This document shows positions 24,623-32,934 of a stretch of 45,664 bases of DNA, one piece after another. Both the position numbers and the translations under genes were made by a program. The notes under the pieces are model-generated. The model ran no database searches and was not told the origin of the DNA. It saw only the letters and a program-made list of their open reading frames with translations. This stretch comes from Paenibacillus agaridevorans (GTDB lineage Bacteria > Bacillota > Bacilli > Paenibacillales > Paenibacillaceae): positions 13,967 through 59,630 of the forward strand of contig NZ_BDQX01000384.1 in NCBI RefSeq assembly GCF_003112455.1. The letters run 5' to 3'. The number at the start of each line of letters is the position of its first letter. The first letter of the stretch is position 1.

Positions 24623-25234
24623 GTGTCGACATCGTTTGATCGATATATGCAAGACAAGTTTCCCGGCATGCAACTGGAGCCGCCCCTGTTCTATAACGCG
24701 GATGTCGGCATCCGGTTCGAAATCGGGGATCCGGACCCGTTAGTATCGGACCAACAATACTTCGAGCAGGTCCGCCACCGCTCGATTCAACTGTTTAGGA
24801 GCGCCCATAACAACGACGATGAGTTGTATATCGTTTTAATTCTTCACTTGCGGCCGCAAGTTAGGCCTTTTAAAATCAAGGTATTTCGCAATGCCGTCAA
24901 AAATAAAAAAGCATTGAAGAAATTATCCTGCAACAGTATCGAGTGGGCTGATGACGAGGAAGATGGATGGTCTGCCTACCGATATGTATTAGAGTGCAGA
25001 ACATCCGATCTTAAAACGGCAAACTTGTTTTCCTCAGATTATAGAATCTATATCTTCAACGCGACACGGGATACCATCTTTCACTTTTACGACAGCAGAG
25101 GCTTGGACATCGTGTCGAACGCAACGGGACCGCTTCAAGCGTTATATCATACCTATAATGACTGGATTCTGGATTATGACCGGGAGAGGGTCGACCATAT
25201 GTTCCACCGTATTCATCCGGAATATGAGGATTAA
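24623..25234 (+). CDS. DUF3885-domain protein
   Basis: The 203-residue cytoplasmic protein matches the pattern I know for DUF3885: an early LFYNADVGIRFEIGD segment, a middle section of short strands, and the closing FHFYDSRGLDIVSN then YNDWILDYDRERVDHMF. The family has no assigned function and occurs in Bacillales. The start is probably GTG 24623, which has AGGAGG exactly 6 bases before it; the in-frame ATG at 24617 directly abuts that site. It is preceded by a possible 12-codon leader. Confidence 0.7.
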   Translation: MSTSFDRYMQDKFPGMQLEPPLFYNADVGIRFEIGDPDPLVSDQQYFEQVRHRSIQLFRSAHNNDDELYIVLILHLRPQVRPFKIKVFRNAVKNKKALKKLSCNSIEWADDEEDGWSAYRYVLECRTSDLKTANLFSSDYRIYIFNATRDTIFHFYDSRGLDIVSNATGPLQALYHTYNDWILDYDRERVDHMFHRIHPEYED

Positions 25235-25278
25235 AGAGGATTCCACGGAATAAATACACAAGCAGAGGATGTGTACTT

Positions 25279-26223
25279 ATGTTTAAATTATTCAAACGCC
25301 CCGCAGGGTTACTATTAATCATGACTATGTTATTTGCAGGGTCTGGGATTGCTGATGCACAAGCTTCAACGTCCTCTAATCTCCCCGTCCGCGTTGTTTT
25401 AGACGCCAACACCATGACTTTCGGCGAACAGCCGTTTATCGAAAAATCCACAACCCTCGTTCCCTTTAGGCCGATCTTCGAGAAGCTGGGACTTACCATT
25501 GGATGGGATCCCGACACTCGCACGGTTACGGGAGAAAAAGAAGGAATACATATTGAATTACAAATCGACAATCCGGTTGCCAAAGTTAACGGCAAATCCA
25601 TCACATTGCCAGTAGCGCCTAAGCTGAAGAATAAAACGACCTTCGTTCCCCTTCGCTTCATATCGGAATCCGTTGAATCCAAGGTAGAGTGGGATTCAGC
25701 GAATCGAACAGCGGTCATCTATAGCAAAAATCGCTATGCCAGCGCAGATGGCCAATTCCAGTTTAACGCCTATGGTCTTTGGAGAAACATGTCCGGTCTC
25801 GAAAACGTTGTTGCTGAAGACGACGAATGGGTTCAAGATTACATTAGCGTGGAAGAGGCCGGGCAATTGCAATTGGCACTGCGTTACTTTAACCACACGA
25901 TGTTATTTATTGCCGCCGAGCCTCTAACCGACGAAACTAGAGATATGAAGCTGGCCTCCTACTTAGATCATGCCAAAGACACGGCATCCCTATCCAGTAA
26001 AGATATCGTGGAGGAAAAACAAATCGAGTTATTCGGTTACGATGCTCTGCAATTGACCTACGTTAACCATCTAGACTGGGACAAACGTATCGACACTCTC
26101 GTTGTGTTCAAGACAGGCTCCCGGTTTTATAGCATCCGAAACTCCTCGTACGAGGTAACCTATAAAAATTCGATTCAAGATTTTGAAGATATCCTGGAAG
26201 ACATGGAATTTCGGGAGCAGTAA
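25279..26223 (+). CDS. Exported protein with copper-amine-oxidase N-terminal-like domain
   Basis: The 314-residue protein has a signal peptide (RPAGLLLIMTMLFAGSGIAD, ending near ADAQA) followed by a copper amine oxidase N-domain-like module at about 35-150. The module's paired motifs TTLVPFRPIFEKLGL and TTFVPLRFISESV are each followed by W-D residues. In Paenibacillaceae this module is common in cell-surface proteins and does not imply amine oxidase activity. The C-terminal 160 residues, of mixed strands and helices, are not recognised. AGAGG lies about 10 bases before the ATG. It stands 44 bases after the DUF3885 gene and may share its transcript. Confidence 0.75.
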   Translation: MFKLFKRPAGLLLIMTMLFAGSGIADAQASTSSNLPVRVVLDANTMTFGEQPFIEKSTTLVPFRPIFEKLGLTIGWDPDTRTVTGEKEGIHIELQIDNPVAKVNGKSITLPVAPKLKNKTTFVPLRFISESVESKVEWDSANRTAVIYSKNRYASADGQFQFNAYGLWRNMSGLENVVAEDDEWVQDYISVEEAGQLQLALRYFNHTMLFIAAEPLTDETRDMKLASYLDHAKDTASLSSKDIVEEKQIELFGYDALQLTYVNHLDWDKRIDTLVVFKTGSRFYSIRNSSYEVTYKNSIQDFEDILEDMEFREQ

Positions 26224-26735
26224 TCGTTAAGTCGCCTCAGCACCCAGCCCGATATACGGAAGAAGCAATAACGGGACTCCGCAACGCATTCCAGGTTGCT
26301 TACGATACACAATCCCACCTATTCCCACAAACGAATAGGAAATGTTCCCTCTATTTAAAGCATGCTAATTAAGAAAAGAAACTTAGATGGAAAACTTCCC
26401 ACTAATATCGCCCAAAGTACTCCACCAGCCCAGGATCCAAGCAATTAGATGGCATATTTCCCTGTATTCGAGCCAAAAACCCTTATTCGGCGGATTTAGC
26501 GGGAGGTTTTCCCTTTACTCAACCAGATTGAGAATAAAACGGGATACTCAACTGAGTTTGACATCAGCCCTTCACTCTCCGCTACTTCGACGGCATGCTC
26601 ACAGCGAGATATTGCAAAATAAAAAGCGGCAAGGTGAAACGGCTTCGCCGTCCTTTGGCGGCGTGGCGCGTTTCATTCCGAGAAATATAGAGATCGTATG
26701 GCGAAATCATATACTTTCCTATATTTCAAAGAAAA
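26224..26735. other. Intergenic region with a dispersed repeat and no supported gene
   Basis: About 500 bases follow the exported-protein gene. A plus-strand frame from 26387 is open but has no ribosome binding site, has an irregular composition, runs across a repeat and overlaps the better-supported minus-strand gene at 26777, so I do not call it. The only structured element is repeat copy B at 26626-26674. Confidence 0.5.
26626..26674 (+). repeat. Dispersed intergenic repeat, copy B
   Basis: This copy begins GCGGCAAGGTGAAACGGC and continues through a CGGC-GCCG palindrome and CCTTTGGCGG, ending in GCGTTTC. It matches copy A (19243-19288, opposite strand) at about 90 percent over its core. 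Being intergenic and palindromic, it resembles REP-type elements. Confidence 0.7.
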
Positions 26736-26769
26736 ACACCGATCTCGGCGGTAAGCGCAAGGTCGGTGT
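26736..26769 (-). terminator. Terminator of the small membrane protein gene
   Basis: On the minus strand ACACCGA and TCGGTGT pair around a 20-base loop and are followed by TTTTCTTTG. It begins 7 bases after the stop codon of the 61-residue gene and supports that gene being real. Confidence 0.7.
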
Positions 26770-26776
26770 ATGGGCG

Positions 26777-26962
26777 TTATTGGCGCCGCTTCTTGGCAAT
26801 TCTTGTGTAGACAATGAGTGCGGCTATAATCATGGCAATAAAACCGATACTCTCTGCCGACTCCGGCTGCATCCCGAAAACCATGCACAGATTGGTAACC
26901 AGACTCTTCACGAGAAGAGCAGTCGCAATCAAAAGAATTGGACGAATAAAATTGTATTTCAT
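26777..26962 (-). CDS. Small two-span membrane protein (61 residues)
   Basis: Two hydrophobic stretches (FIRPILLIATALLVKSLVTN and IGFIAMIIAALIVYTRIA) flank a short loop, and the tail AKKRRQ is strongly basic, placing both ends in the cytoplasm. AGGAG lies 11 bases before ATG 26962, and an intrinsic terminator follows the stop immediately. I do not recognise a family. It appears to be a single-gene unit. Confidence 0.65.
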   Translation of the reverse strand: MKYNFIRPILLIATALLVKSLVTNLCMVFGMQPESAESIGFIAMIIAALIVYTRIAKKRRQ

Positions 26963-27117
26963 AGAAAGCAACACTCCTGCCAACGAATGTTCTAGATTCT
27001 AACCACACTAGTAAGTTGAAATCGCTTTATTCTAGTGCAACTGCGGCAAGTATACCAGCTTCTCGGCAGATAGTCCAACTCATTTGAGCTGATTACCTCT
27101 AACATTTCTTCACGCGA

Positions 27118-27294
27118 CTACTTTTGATGCTTCGGCCCTGGCACCTCGTCCTGGAACAGGCCGAATTCCGCGTCGATATCCCGCTCCGTCACTAGCCCCT
27201 TGTGACCGACGCCTTGCAGGCCTAACCGATCCTGGCCCTTCCCGTCCTCCCCGGATTTCCGTCGCCTCTGTGCACGTTTATTTTCCTTAGTCAT
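27118..27294 (-). CDS. Small charged protein of unknown function (58 residues)
   Basis: AAGGAGA is followed after 8 bases by ATG 27294. The N-terminal third is very basic (MTKENKRAQRRRKSGEDG). The middle DRLGLQGVGHKGLVTERDID has the look of a conserved motif, and the end is acidic then Pro/Lys-rich. There is no membrane segment or Cys. The size and charge are like those of small Bacillales proteins of sporulation or stress, but this is only a resemblance. Confidence 0.6.
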   Translation of the reverse strand: MTKENKRAQRRRKSGEDGKGQDRLGLQGVGHKGLVTERDIDAEFGLFQDEVPGPKHQK

Positions 27295-27517
27295 ACTAGC
27301 AATCTCCTTCATTACAGATTCACCAAAGCTCCTTCATCTGCCGCGCTCGGGGATGAACGTTCGATGACGATCCATACAGATTCATCGAAACTTCTTCTCC
27401 ATCATCGTAGATTTATTCGTATAGCCTGCCCTGCCGAGCTATCCTTTATAAGCAAGCCACACCATCCCTTATCCAACCCAAGCCATCCTCCGACAACCGT
27501 CATCCAGCTAACCAAAA
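27295..27517. other. Intergenic region upstream of the 58-residue gene
   Basis: This stretch must hold the promoter of the small minus-strand gene. A TATACG-like box occurs near 27420 but no convincing -35 is seen. GATTCATCGAA- and ATTCACCAAAG-like pieces recur weakly. I see no gene. Confidence 0.35.
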
Positions 27518-27567
27518 AATCCCGGCCCGAAGCGATGGCCTAAGGCCATACTTCGTTGCCGGGATTT
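27518..27567 (-). terminator. Terminator of the second sugar importer operon
   Basis: AAATCCCGG (27518-27525 region) and CCGGGATTT (27559-27567) pair, with CGAAG/CTTCG and GGCC/GGCC inside. On the minus strand TTTTTTGG follows. It lies 30 bases past the binding-protein stop codon. Confidence 0.8.
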
Positions 27568-27596
27568 CCCGATTGAGGATTGCCAATTGCCGCTTC

Positions 27597-28907
27597 TTAC
27601 TTCTTCACAATATCCTGCACCGCTTTATCCAGCTTGCCGAGCAGATCGTCGGCCGAGATTTGCCCCCCGAGGTACTCCTGCATCGCCGCGCCCCATTGCT
27701 GCGTGATGCCGTCCGGCAGATGATCCCAGTGCCAGCCCAGAACCCGATCGGGATGCTCCTGCGAGAAGGCCGCGAAGTCGCCAGCGATATCGCCGATGGC
27801 TTCCGCGTTCGCCTCGATGGACGTCAATGCCGGCACGAATTTAAAGTCGGTGGAGATGTAACGTTTACCTGTCTCGGATGTCACCATCCAGTTCAGGAAC
27901 GCTTTGGCTTCCTCGGCTTGGTCGGACTTGCTGTTGACGATCCAGTTGTTCGGCACGCCCGTAAATACATTTGCCGTGTCGCCCAGCAGCGGCACCGGCA
28001 TCATGCCGAGATTGAGATCCGGATCCACTTCGTCGATCATGCCTTGAATCCAGTTGCCATGCTGGATAATTGCGTATTTGCCGGTTGCGAATTCGGCAAC
28101 CTGCGTGTTGTAGTCCGTCGTCAGCGCATTGGCCTGACCGTTCGCAAACATAATGTCGACAAGCTTGATCCATTCTTTCATCGTTGGATCATCCTTCAGC
28201 GTCGCTTTGCCTTCCTTTACGTCGGAGATGAACGCCGCCGGGTCTTCATGGTTCGCCAGCGCCATGTTCAGTGTGTGAATGCCCATCGACCACCACTCGG
28301 ACGTAAGCGCGAACGGCGTAATGCCCGCCGACTTAAGCTTTTCTACCGCAGCGGACAACTCGTCTACGGTCTTAGGCAATTCCGAAATACCTGCCTGCTC
28401 GAACAAATCTTTATTATACGTGAAGCCGTAAGCTTCCAGGTTCATCGGCATGCCGAGCAGCTTGCCGTCGCGCGAAATTTGCGCCTTCGACGCTTCCACG
28501 AGATCCTTTGCCCACGCCTCGCCGCTCAGATCCGCAGCGCGATCCACGTATGGGTCGAAGCCCGCCCAGCCGCTGGAGTTAAAAATCTCCGGTTCCTCTC
28601 CGGCCGCCAGCTCCGCCTTGAGAAGCGCGCTATAATCCTCGCCTCCGCCATGCGTCTCCACGTCTACCTTTACGCCGGTCTCCTTCTCGTACTCCGCCGC
28701 CAGCTTCTCCAACGCTTCCGCGATTTCGACTTTGAATTGGAAGATCTTGATCGTGACGTCTTTCTTCGGCGCCTCGGTAGCCGCGCCCTCGCCCGTATTC
28801 GTATTGGTTCCGGCATTCGCGCCGCCGGCATCGTTGTTGCCGCAACCGCTTGCGAGTCCCACCAGGAGCGCTGCCGAAGCCAACGCCATCGTCATCTTTT
28901 TCTTCAT
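27597..28907 (-). CDS. Sugar ABC importer, extracellular solute-binding lipoprotein
   Basis: This 436-residue protein has a lipoprotein signal ending in LASGCGNN, a Gly/Ala/Asn/Thr linker, and the family 1 solute-binding fold (for example AYGFTYNKDLFEQAGI and the closing WGAAMQEYLGGQ). Two ATG codons are close together. I choose 28907 because GGAGG lies 8 bases upstream; the first ATG is only 2 bases from it. It is the last gene after two permeases, with a terminator behind it and its own possible promoter in front. The divergent YesM/YesN pair probably controls it. The sugar is unknown. Confidence 0.9.
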   Translation of the reverse strand: MKKKMTMALASAALLVGLASGCGNNDAGGANAGTNTNTGEGAATEAPKKDVTIKIFQFKVEIAEALEKLAAEYEKETGVKVDVETHGGGEDYSALLKAELAAGEEPEIFNSSGWAGFDPYVDRAADLSGEAWAKDLVEASKAQISRDGKLLGMPMNLEAYGFTYNKDLFEQAGISELPKTVDELSAAVEKLKSAGITPFALTSEWWSMGIHTLNMALANHEDPAAFISDVKEGKATLKDDPTMKEWIKLVDIMFANGQANALTTDYNTQVAEFATGKYAIIQHGNWIQGMIDEVDPDLNLGMMPVPLLGDTANVFTGVPNNWIVNSKSDQAEEAKAFLNWMVTSETGKRYISTDFKFVPALTSIEANAEAIGDIAGDFAAFSQEHPDRVLGWHWDHLPDGITQQWGAAMQEYLGGQISADDLLGKLDKAVQDIVKK

Positions 28908-28985
28908 CTTCATGACCTCCCATGAAATAAATGTGCGTGACCTCATACCCTATGTCCAGTTGCTTCGCGATCTACTTACATCGTC

Positions 28986-28991
28986 ATTATA
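28986..28991 (-). promoter_or_regulatory. Possible -10 box of a separate binding-protein promoter
   Basis: A perfect TATAAT lies on the minus strand in the 177-base gap between the second permease and the binding-protein start. The matching -35 region is poor. An extra promoter here would let the binding protein be made in excess over the permeases. Confidence 0.3.
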
Positions 28992-29084
28992 AGCCTCTGC
29001 AATCCTCGCCAGACACCGACAAAATTGAACGGTTAGGGGTAAAATCTTGATTACTTCGGGCGGAAAACTTTGATTAGTTACCCT

Positions 29085-29918
29085 TTACCCTTTTACGGAG
29101 CCTGCCGTAATGCCTTCGATAATATGCTTCTGCAGCAGGAGGAAGAATATAACGACCGGAATCGTGCTCAGCGTGAGCGCAGCCATGGCCAGATCCCACT
29201 TTCGTAAATATTGGCCGAAAAACTTCTGCACCGCAAGCGGGATGGTGGTCATCGCGTCGTTAATGACGAGCACCGGCAGCAGGTAGTCGTTCCAGATCCA
29301 CAACACGTTTAGAATCATGACCGTGACCGTGATCGGCTTCAGCAGCGGGAATACAATCCGCCAGAATACGCCGTAAGGCGAGCAGCCGTCGACGACCGCG
29401 GCCTCCTCGATCTCAAGCGGCACGGACTTGATGAAGCCGTGATAAAGAAACATCGACAAGGAGATCCCGAAGCCCATATAACAGAGCACGATGCCGTACA
29501 GCTCGCCGCGAAGTTCGAACAGCGACGTGATTCGCATCAGCGGCAGCATGACCGACTGGAACGGAATGATCATGGCGGCGACCAGCACCGTCAGCAGCAG
29601 CTTGTTGAACATCGTCGGCCTGCGCACGAGTCGATAGGCCATCATAGAGCTGATCACGACCAGCGCCAGAACGCTGATAGACGTAATAATAACCGAGTTC
29701 ATAAAGACGACGGGGAAATCGATGGCGACCCACGCTTTTTTGAAATTCGTGATGGCCCAAGTCTCGGGCAGCGAAGCCGCATTAAGCAAAATGTCCTTGA
29801 GTTTCTTGAACGAATTGACGATCAGGAAGTAGAACGGCCCCAAGAAGAGCAGCGCTGCCAACACGCCGGCTATCTCTAACAGCAGTGTGGCGGAAGAGGT
29901 TCTCGATCTCGTCTCCAT
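29085..29918 (-). CDS. Sugar ABC importer permease (MalG-like)
   Basis: The 277-residue membrane protein has about six hydrophobic segments and the EAA loop EIEEAAVVDGCSPYGVFWRIVFPLLKP, ending with the IIEGITAGSVKG typical of MalG-like CUT1 permeases. Its ATG shares one base with the stop codon of the preceding permease (TGATG), so translation is coupled. No ATPase gene is in the operon. Confidence 0.92.
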   Translation of the reverse strand: METRSRTSSATLLLEIAGVLAALLFLGPFYFLIVNSFKKLKDILLNAASLPETWAITNFKKAWVAIDFPVVFMNSVIITSISVLALVVISSMMAYRLVRRPTMFNKLLLTVLVAAMIIPFQSVMLPLMRITSLFELRGELYGIVLCYMGFGISLSMFLYHGFIKSVPLEIEEAAVVDGCSPYGVFWRIVFPLLKPITVTVMILNVLWIWNDYLLPVLVINDAMTTIPLAVQKFFGQYLRKWDLAMAALTLSTIPVVIFFLLLQKHIIEGITAGSVKG

Positions 29919-30835
29919 CAGGCTTCCACCTCCCGTTTCTTGGTGAACCAGACCTGCGTAATCGTGATGAGCGCGACGCAGAAGAAGAAGAGCATCGCCT
30001 TCGCCGTCCCCAAGCCGTAACGATTGTTTACCAGCGCCTCGCGATAGATGTTAAGCGCGATCGATTCCGAGGAGTTGCCGGGACCTCCGCCGGTCAAGGA
30101 GAGGTTAAGGTCAAACATTTTAAACGCATTGGACGTCGTCAGAAATAAACAGATTGTAATCGCGGGCATGATGAGCGGAACCAGAATGGAGCGCAGGATT
30201 TGCCAGCGGTTGGCCCCGTCGATGCGCGCCGCCTCCATAAGGTCCTTGGGAACGCCGATAATCGCCGCGATGTAAATGATCATCATATAGCCGGCCGTCT
30301 GCCATACGAAGACGATGACGATGCCCCAGAATGCCGTCTCCGGCGTCCCCAGCCATTGAAGCTTGAAGAAGCCGATGCCCGTCGCCTCTCCGATCGCGCC
30401 GAAGCCGCGGACGAAGATGAAATACCAGATGTAGCCCAGCAGCAAACCGCCGATCACGTTAGGCAAGAAGAAGATCGTGCGCAGCACGCCCTTGCTCCTA
30501 AGATTCTGCGTTAGCAGCAGCGACAGCAGAAATGCCAGCACATTCGTTACCGTGACGGCCGCCAGCGTGAACTTCGCCGTAAACCAGAACGCTTGCCAGA
30601 ATCTTGGATCATCGGTCAGGATACGCGTTATATTGGTCATGCCCGTCCACTTGGCGTTGCCAAGATCAAGGCCGTTCCACTCCGTGAACGTATAATAGAA
30701 TCCCATGCCGAACGGGATCAGCACGATGATGATAAATGCGATCAGTCCCGGTCCGACGAATACGGTCTGCTGCAGCCACTCGCTCCAGTTCGCGCGCTTT
30801 GCGGCCGGCTTGCCGATAGTTTTGCCAGATACCAT
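29918..30835 (-). CDS. Sugar ABC importer permease (MalF/UgpA-like)
   Basis: This 305-residue membrane protein carries the EAA loop LMEAARIDGANRWQILRSILVP and the FNLSLTGGGPGNSSESIALN-like segment (here FDLNLSLTGGGPG) before the last helix, typical of MalF/UgpA-type permeases. A purine-rich AAGGGACG precedes the ATG. It is the first gene of the minus-strand operon and lies divergent from the YesM-like kinase gene. Confidence 0.9.
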   Translation of the reverse strand: MVSGKTIGKPAAKRANWSEWLQQTVFVGPGLIAFIIIVLIPFGMGFYYTFTEWNGLDLGNAKWTGMTNITRILTDDPRFWQAFWFTAKFTLAAVTVTNVLAFLLSLLLTQNLRSKGVLRTIFFLPNVIGGLLLGYIWYFIFVRGFGAIGEATGIGFFKLQWLGTPETAFWGIVIVFVWQTAGYMMIIYIAAIIGVPKDLMEAARIDGANRWQILRSILVPLIMPAITICLFLTTSNAFKMFDLNLSLTGGGPGNSSESIALNIYREALVNNRYGLGTAKAMLFFFCVALITITQVWFTKKREVEA

Positions 30836-30928
30836 AGGTCATCGTCCCTTCTTTCGTTGTGTGCTCTTAGTATAGAACTTAAAGCAGCGCCCGGAGACGG
30901 GCAATGATGATGAGAAGGGTGGAATATA

Positions 30929-30957
30929 TTGACCGGAATACGTCCATTCGGTTACTG
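30929..30957 (+). promoter_or_regulatory. Possible promoter of the yesMN-like pair
   Basis: TTGACC (30929-30934) and TTACTG (30952-30957) are 17 bases apart, about 65 bases before the chosen start of the kinase. The -10 box is weak, so this is only a candidate. Confidence 0.3.
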
Positions 30958-31020
30958 TTTATTCAGGCAAAAGTTATGGCGGTCCCTGCCCATCATGCCC
31001 GAAACGAGGTGAGCTTCGCA

Positions 31021-32934
31021 ATGTTAAGAAAGCCCTTCCATACGATTCGTCAGAAGTTGATGGCGCTGCTGCTGATCGTGACGATTCTGCCCATTGCCAC
31101 GTCTATGTTCATCTCTTACAAGGCAACTACGGAATCCGTCACTCGGGAAGCCATCTCGAATAACAACAGGCTGCTTTCTCTCGGCAAGACGAATACGCTG
31201 AACTATATGAGCAATATTAACCAGAAGTCCCTCGCCGTATACAACGCCATGAACGTGCCGCAATCGCTGTACTACATTCTGGAGCACGGCATGGAGGACG
31301 AGGTGTTCCCTAATGATCTGACCGACGTCATCCGAAATCGCAATTTGCTGAAGGATCATCTCTACAACATTTTTCAAAGCGTGAGCGAATTCCATAAAGT
31401 GCGGCTGTACGTGGTCAAGCAGAATACGACCTATCTGCTCTGGGCCGACGATCTTAAGGTTGGCCGGCATCCCGAGCCGCTCGACATCGAGACGACCAAG
31501 GCGTATATCGAACCGGCGCATGCCAGCCATAATTACGGATTGGACCTAAAGTCTTCGCCGGACGACGAACAGGTGTTTACGCTCCACCGCCCCATTATTC
31601 GCGCGCCCAGCGATGAGCTGCTCGCGGAGCTGTCCATCGATGTGAGGCTCAGCGTCCTGGCTTCGCTGAATGCGCAGCTGTACGATTCCGGCAAAGAGGC
31701 ATTCTACATCGCGGACAGCGAGGGCAAGCTCGTATTGTCCTCCCCCATCGGGGACAAAGGGACAAGCCTCGGCGTTCAAGAAGAATCAGAGAAGACCCCG
31801 GATAACAAGGAGAAGGAGCCGGCAGGACCTGGAACGGCGCTCATGGACACCATCTTGTTGTCCGGGGAAGATACCGGCCACTTCGAATGGAAGCAAGACG
31901 GCTTCGACGGCATCGTCTTTTATGATCGGATCGTGACGCCTTTTATGGATTGGTACCTCATCAAGCAAACGCCTTACCAGCATCTCTACAGCACCGCAAA
32001 CAGCATCGCCAAGTTAAATACCGTCGTTGGCGCGGCATTCCTCGGCATCGTCGTCATTGCGACGCTGATCATCTCCATCCGATTTACCAAGCCGTTGCTG
32101 CGGTTGATCGGCTATGTAAACAAGATCGAAACGGGCAATCTAAACGTCTCCATCGATATCGAGACAAATGACGAGATCGGTCTGCTTGCCAGGTGGTTCC
32201 GCTCCATGATGGGCAAGATCAATCACCTCATCATGACGGAATACCGCCTGGAGATCGCCAGCAAGACGAACGAGCTCAAGGCGCTGCAGGCGCAAGTCAA
32301 TCCCCACTTCCTGTACAACGCTCTGCAATCCATCGGGACCGTATCGCTCCAGAACGGCGACACGAAAGCTTATTCGCTTATTACGTCGCTCGGCAAGCTG
32401 ATGCGTTACCAGATGAACAATATGGACGACACGGTAGAGCTCAGGAGCGAGCTTGATTACGCCGCCGCTTATCTCGAGCTGCAAAAGCAGCGCTTTGATA
32501 CGACTCTGGAGATAGAGCTGCGAATCGACGAAGCCAGCCGTGACATCCATGTGCCGAAAATGATTCTCCAGCCCCTGCTCGAAAATTTCTTTAAGCATGG
32601 CTTTCAGCATTCGTTCGAAGAACCGTCGCGGCTGTTGGTCTCAAGCTCCTTGCTGGACGAGCCAAGGCGGCTTATCCTCACCGTCAGCGATAACGGCGGC
32701 GGCATGGACGAGGACCGGCTGCGAGAGCTGCAACATGAGCTGTCGATGGCTGGCCTGCAAGCCGCAAGCCATCGAAAGGGCGAGGATGGAGACAGCGGCA
32801 TCGGGCTTCGCAATATTATGGCGCGTCTGCGGCTGCAATCCCATCCCGAATCGACGATGACGCTCTCACACGCCCAGCCGCACGGCCTGTCCATCACCAT
32901 CCAAATTCCGCTTGAAGGAGGCCACGAAACATGA
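31021..32934 (+). CDS. YesM-type sensor histidine kinase
   Basis: The 637-residue protein has a membrane span at about 12-34, an extracytoplasmic Cache-like sensor, a second span at about 334-355 and a HAMP linker. The His-kinase domain has the phosphorylated His at about 429 in QAQVNPHFLYN, and the ATPase domain has NGGGMD and SGIGLRNIMARL. This is the layout of the YesM/LytS-type kinases paired with AraC-type regulators. ATG 31021 has GAGGTGAG about 9 bases before it and gives a basic N-terminus followed by the first span; the frame is open back to 30904 without equal support. It overlaps the response-regulator gene by 4 bases and probably senses the sugar taken up by the divergent importer. 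Confidence 0.92.
   Translation: MLRKPFHTIRQKLMALLLIVTILPIATSMFISYKATTESVTREAISNNNRLLSLGKTNTLNYMSNINQKSLAVYNAMNVPQSLYYILEHGMEDEVFPNDLTDVIRNRNLLKDHLYNIFQSVSEFHKVRLYVVKQNTTYLLWADDLKVGRHPEPLDIETTKAYIEPAHASHNYGLDLKSSPDDEQVFTLHRPIIRAPSDELLAELSIDVRLSVLASLNAQLYDSGKEAFYIADSEGKLVLSSPIGDKGTSLGVQEESEKTPDNKEKEPAGPGTALMDTILLSGEDTGHFEWKQDGFDGIVFYDRIVTPFMDWYLIKQTPYQHLYSTANSIAKLNTVVGAAFLGIVVIATLIISIRFTKPLLRLIGYVNKIETGNLNVSIDIETNDEIGLLARWFRSMMGKINHLIMTEYRLEIASKTNELKALQAQVNPHFLYNALQSIGTVSLQNGDTKAYSLITSLGKLMRYQMNNMDDTVELRSELDYAAAYLELQKQRFDTTLEIELRIDEASRDIHVPKMILQPLLENFFKHGFQHSFEEPSRLLVSSSLLDEPRRLILTVSDNGGGMDEDRLRELQHELSMAGLQAASHRKGEDGDSGIGLRNIMARLRLQSHPESTMTLSHAQPHGLSITIQIPLEGGHET

Noticed and set aside
26387..26995. 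Plus-strand frame of 202 codons
   Set aside because: It lacks a ribosome binding site, runs through a dispersed repeat and a terminator, and overlaps a better-supported minus-strand small gene.
27573..28925. Plus-strand open frame of about 450 codons opposite the second binding-protein gene
   Set aside because: It is the antisense shadow of a gene with a clear lipoprotein signal and family fold. Its product is Arg/His-rich without a recognisable domain or ribosome binding site.
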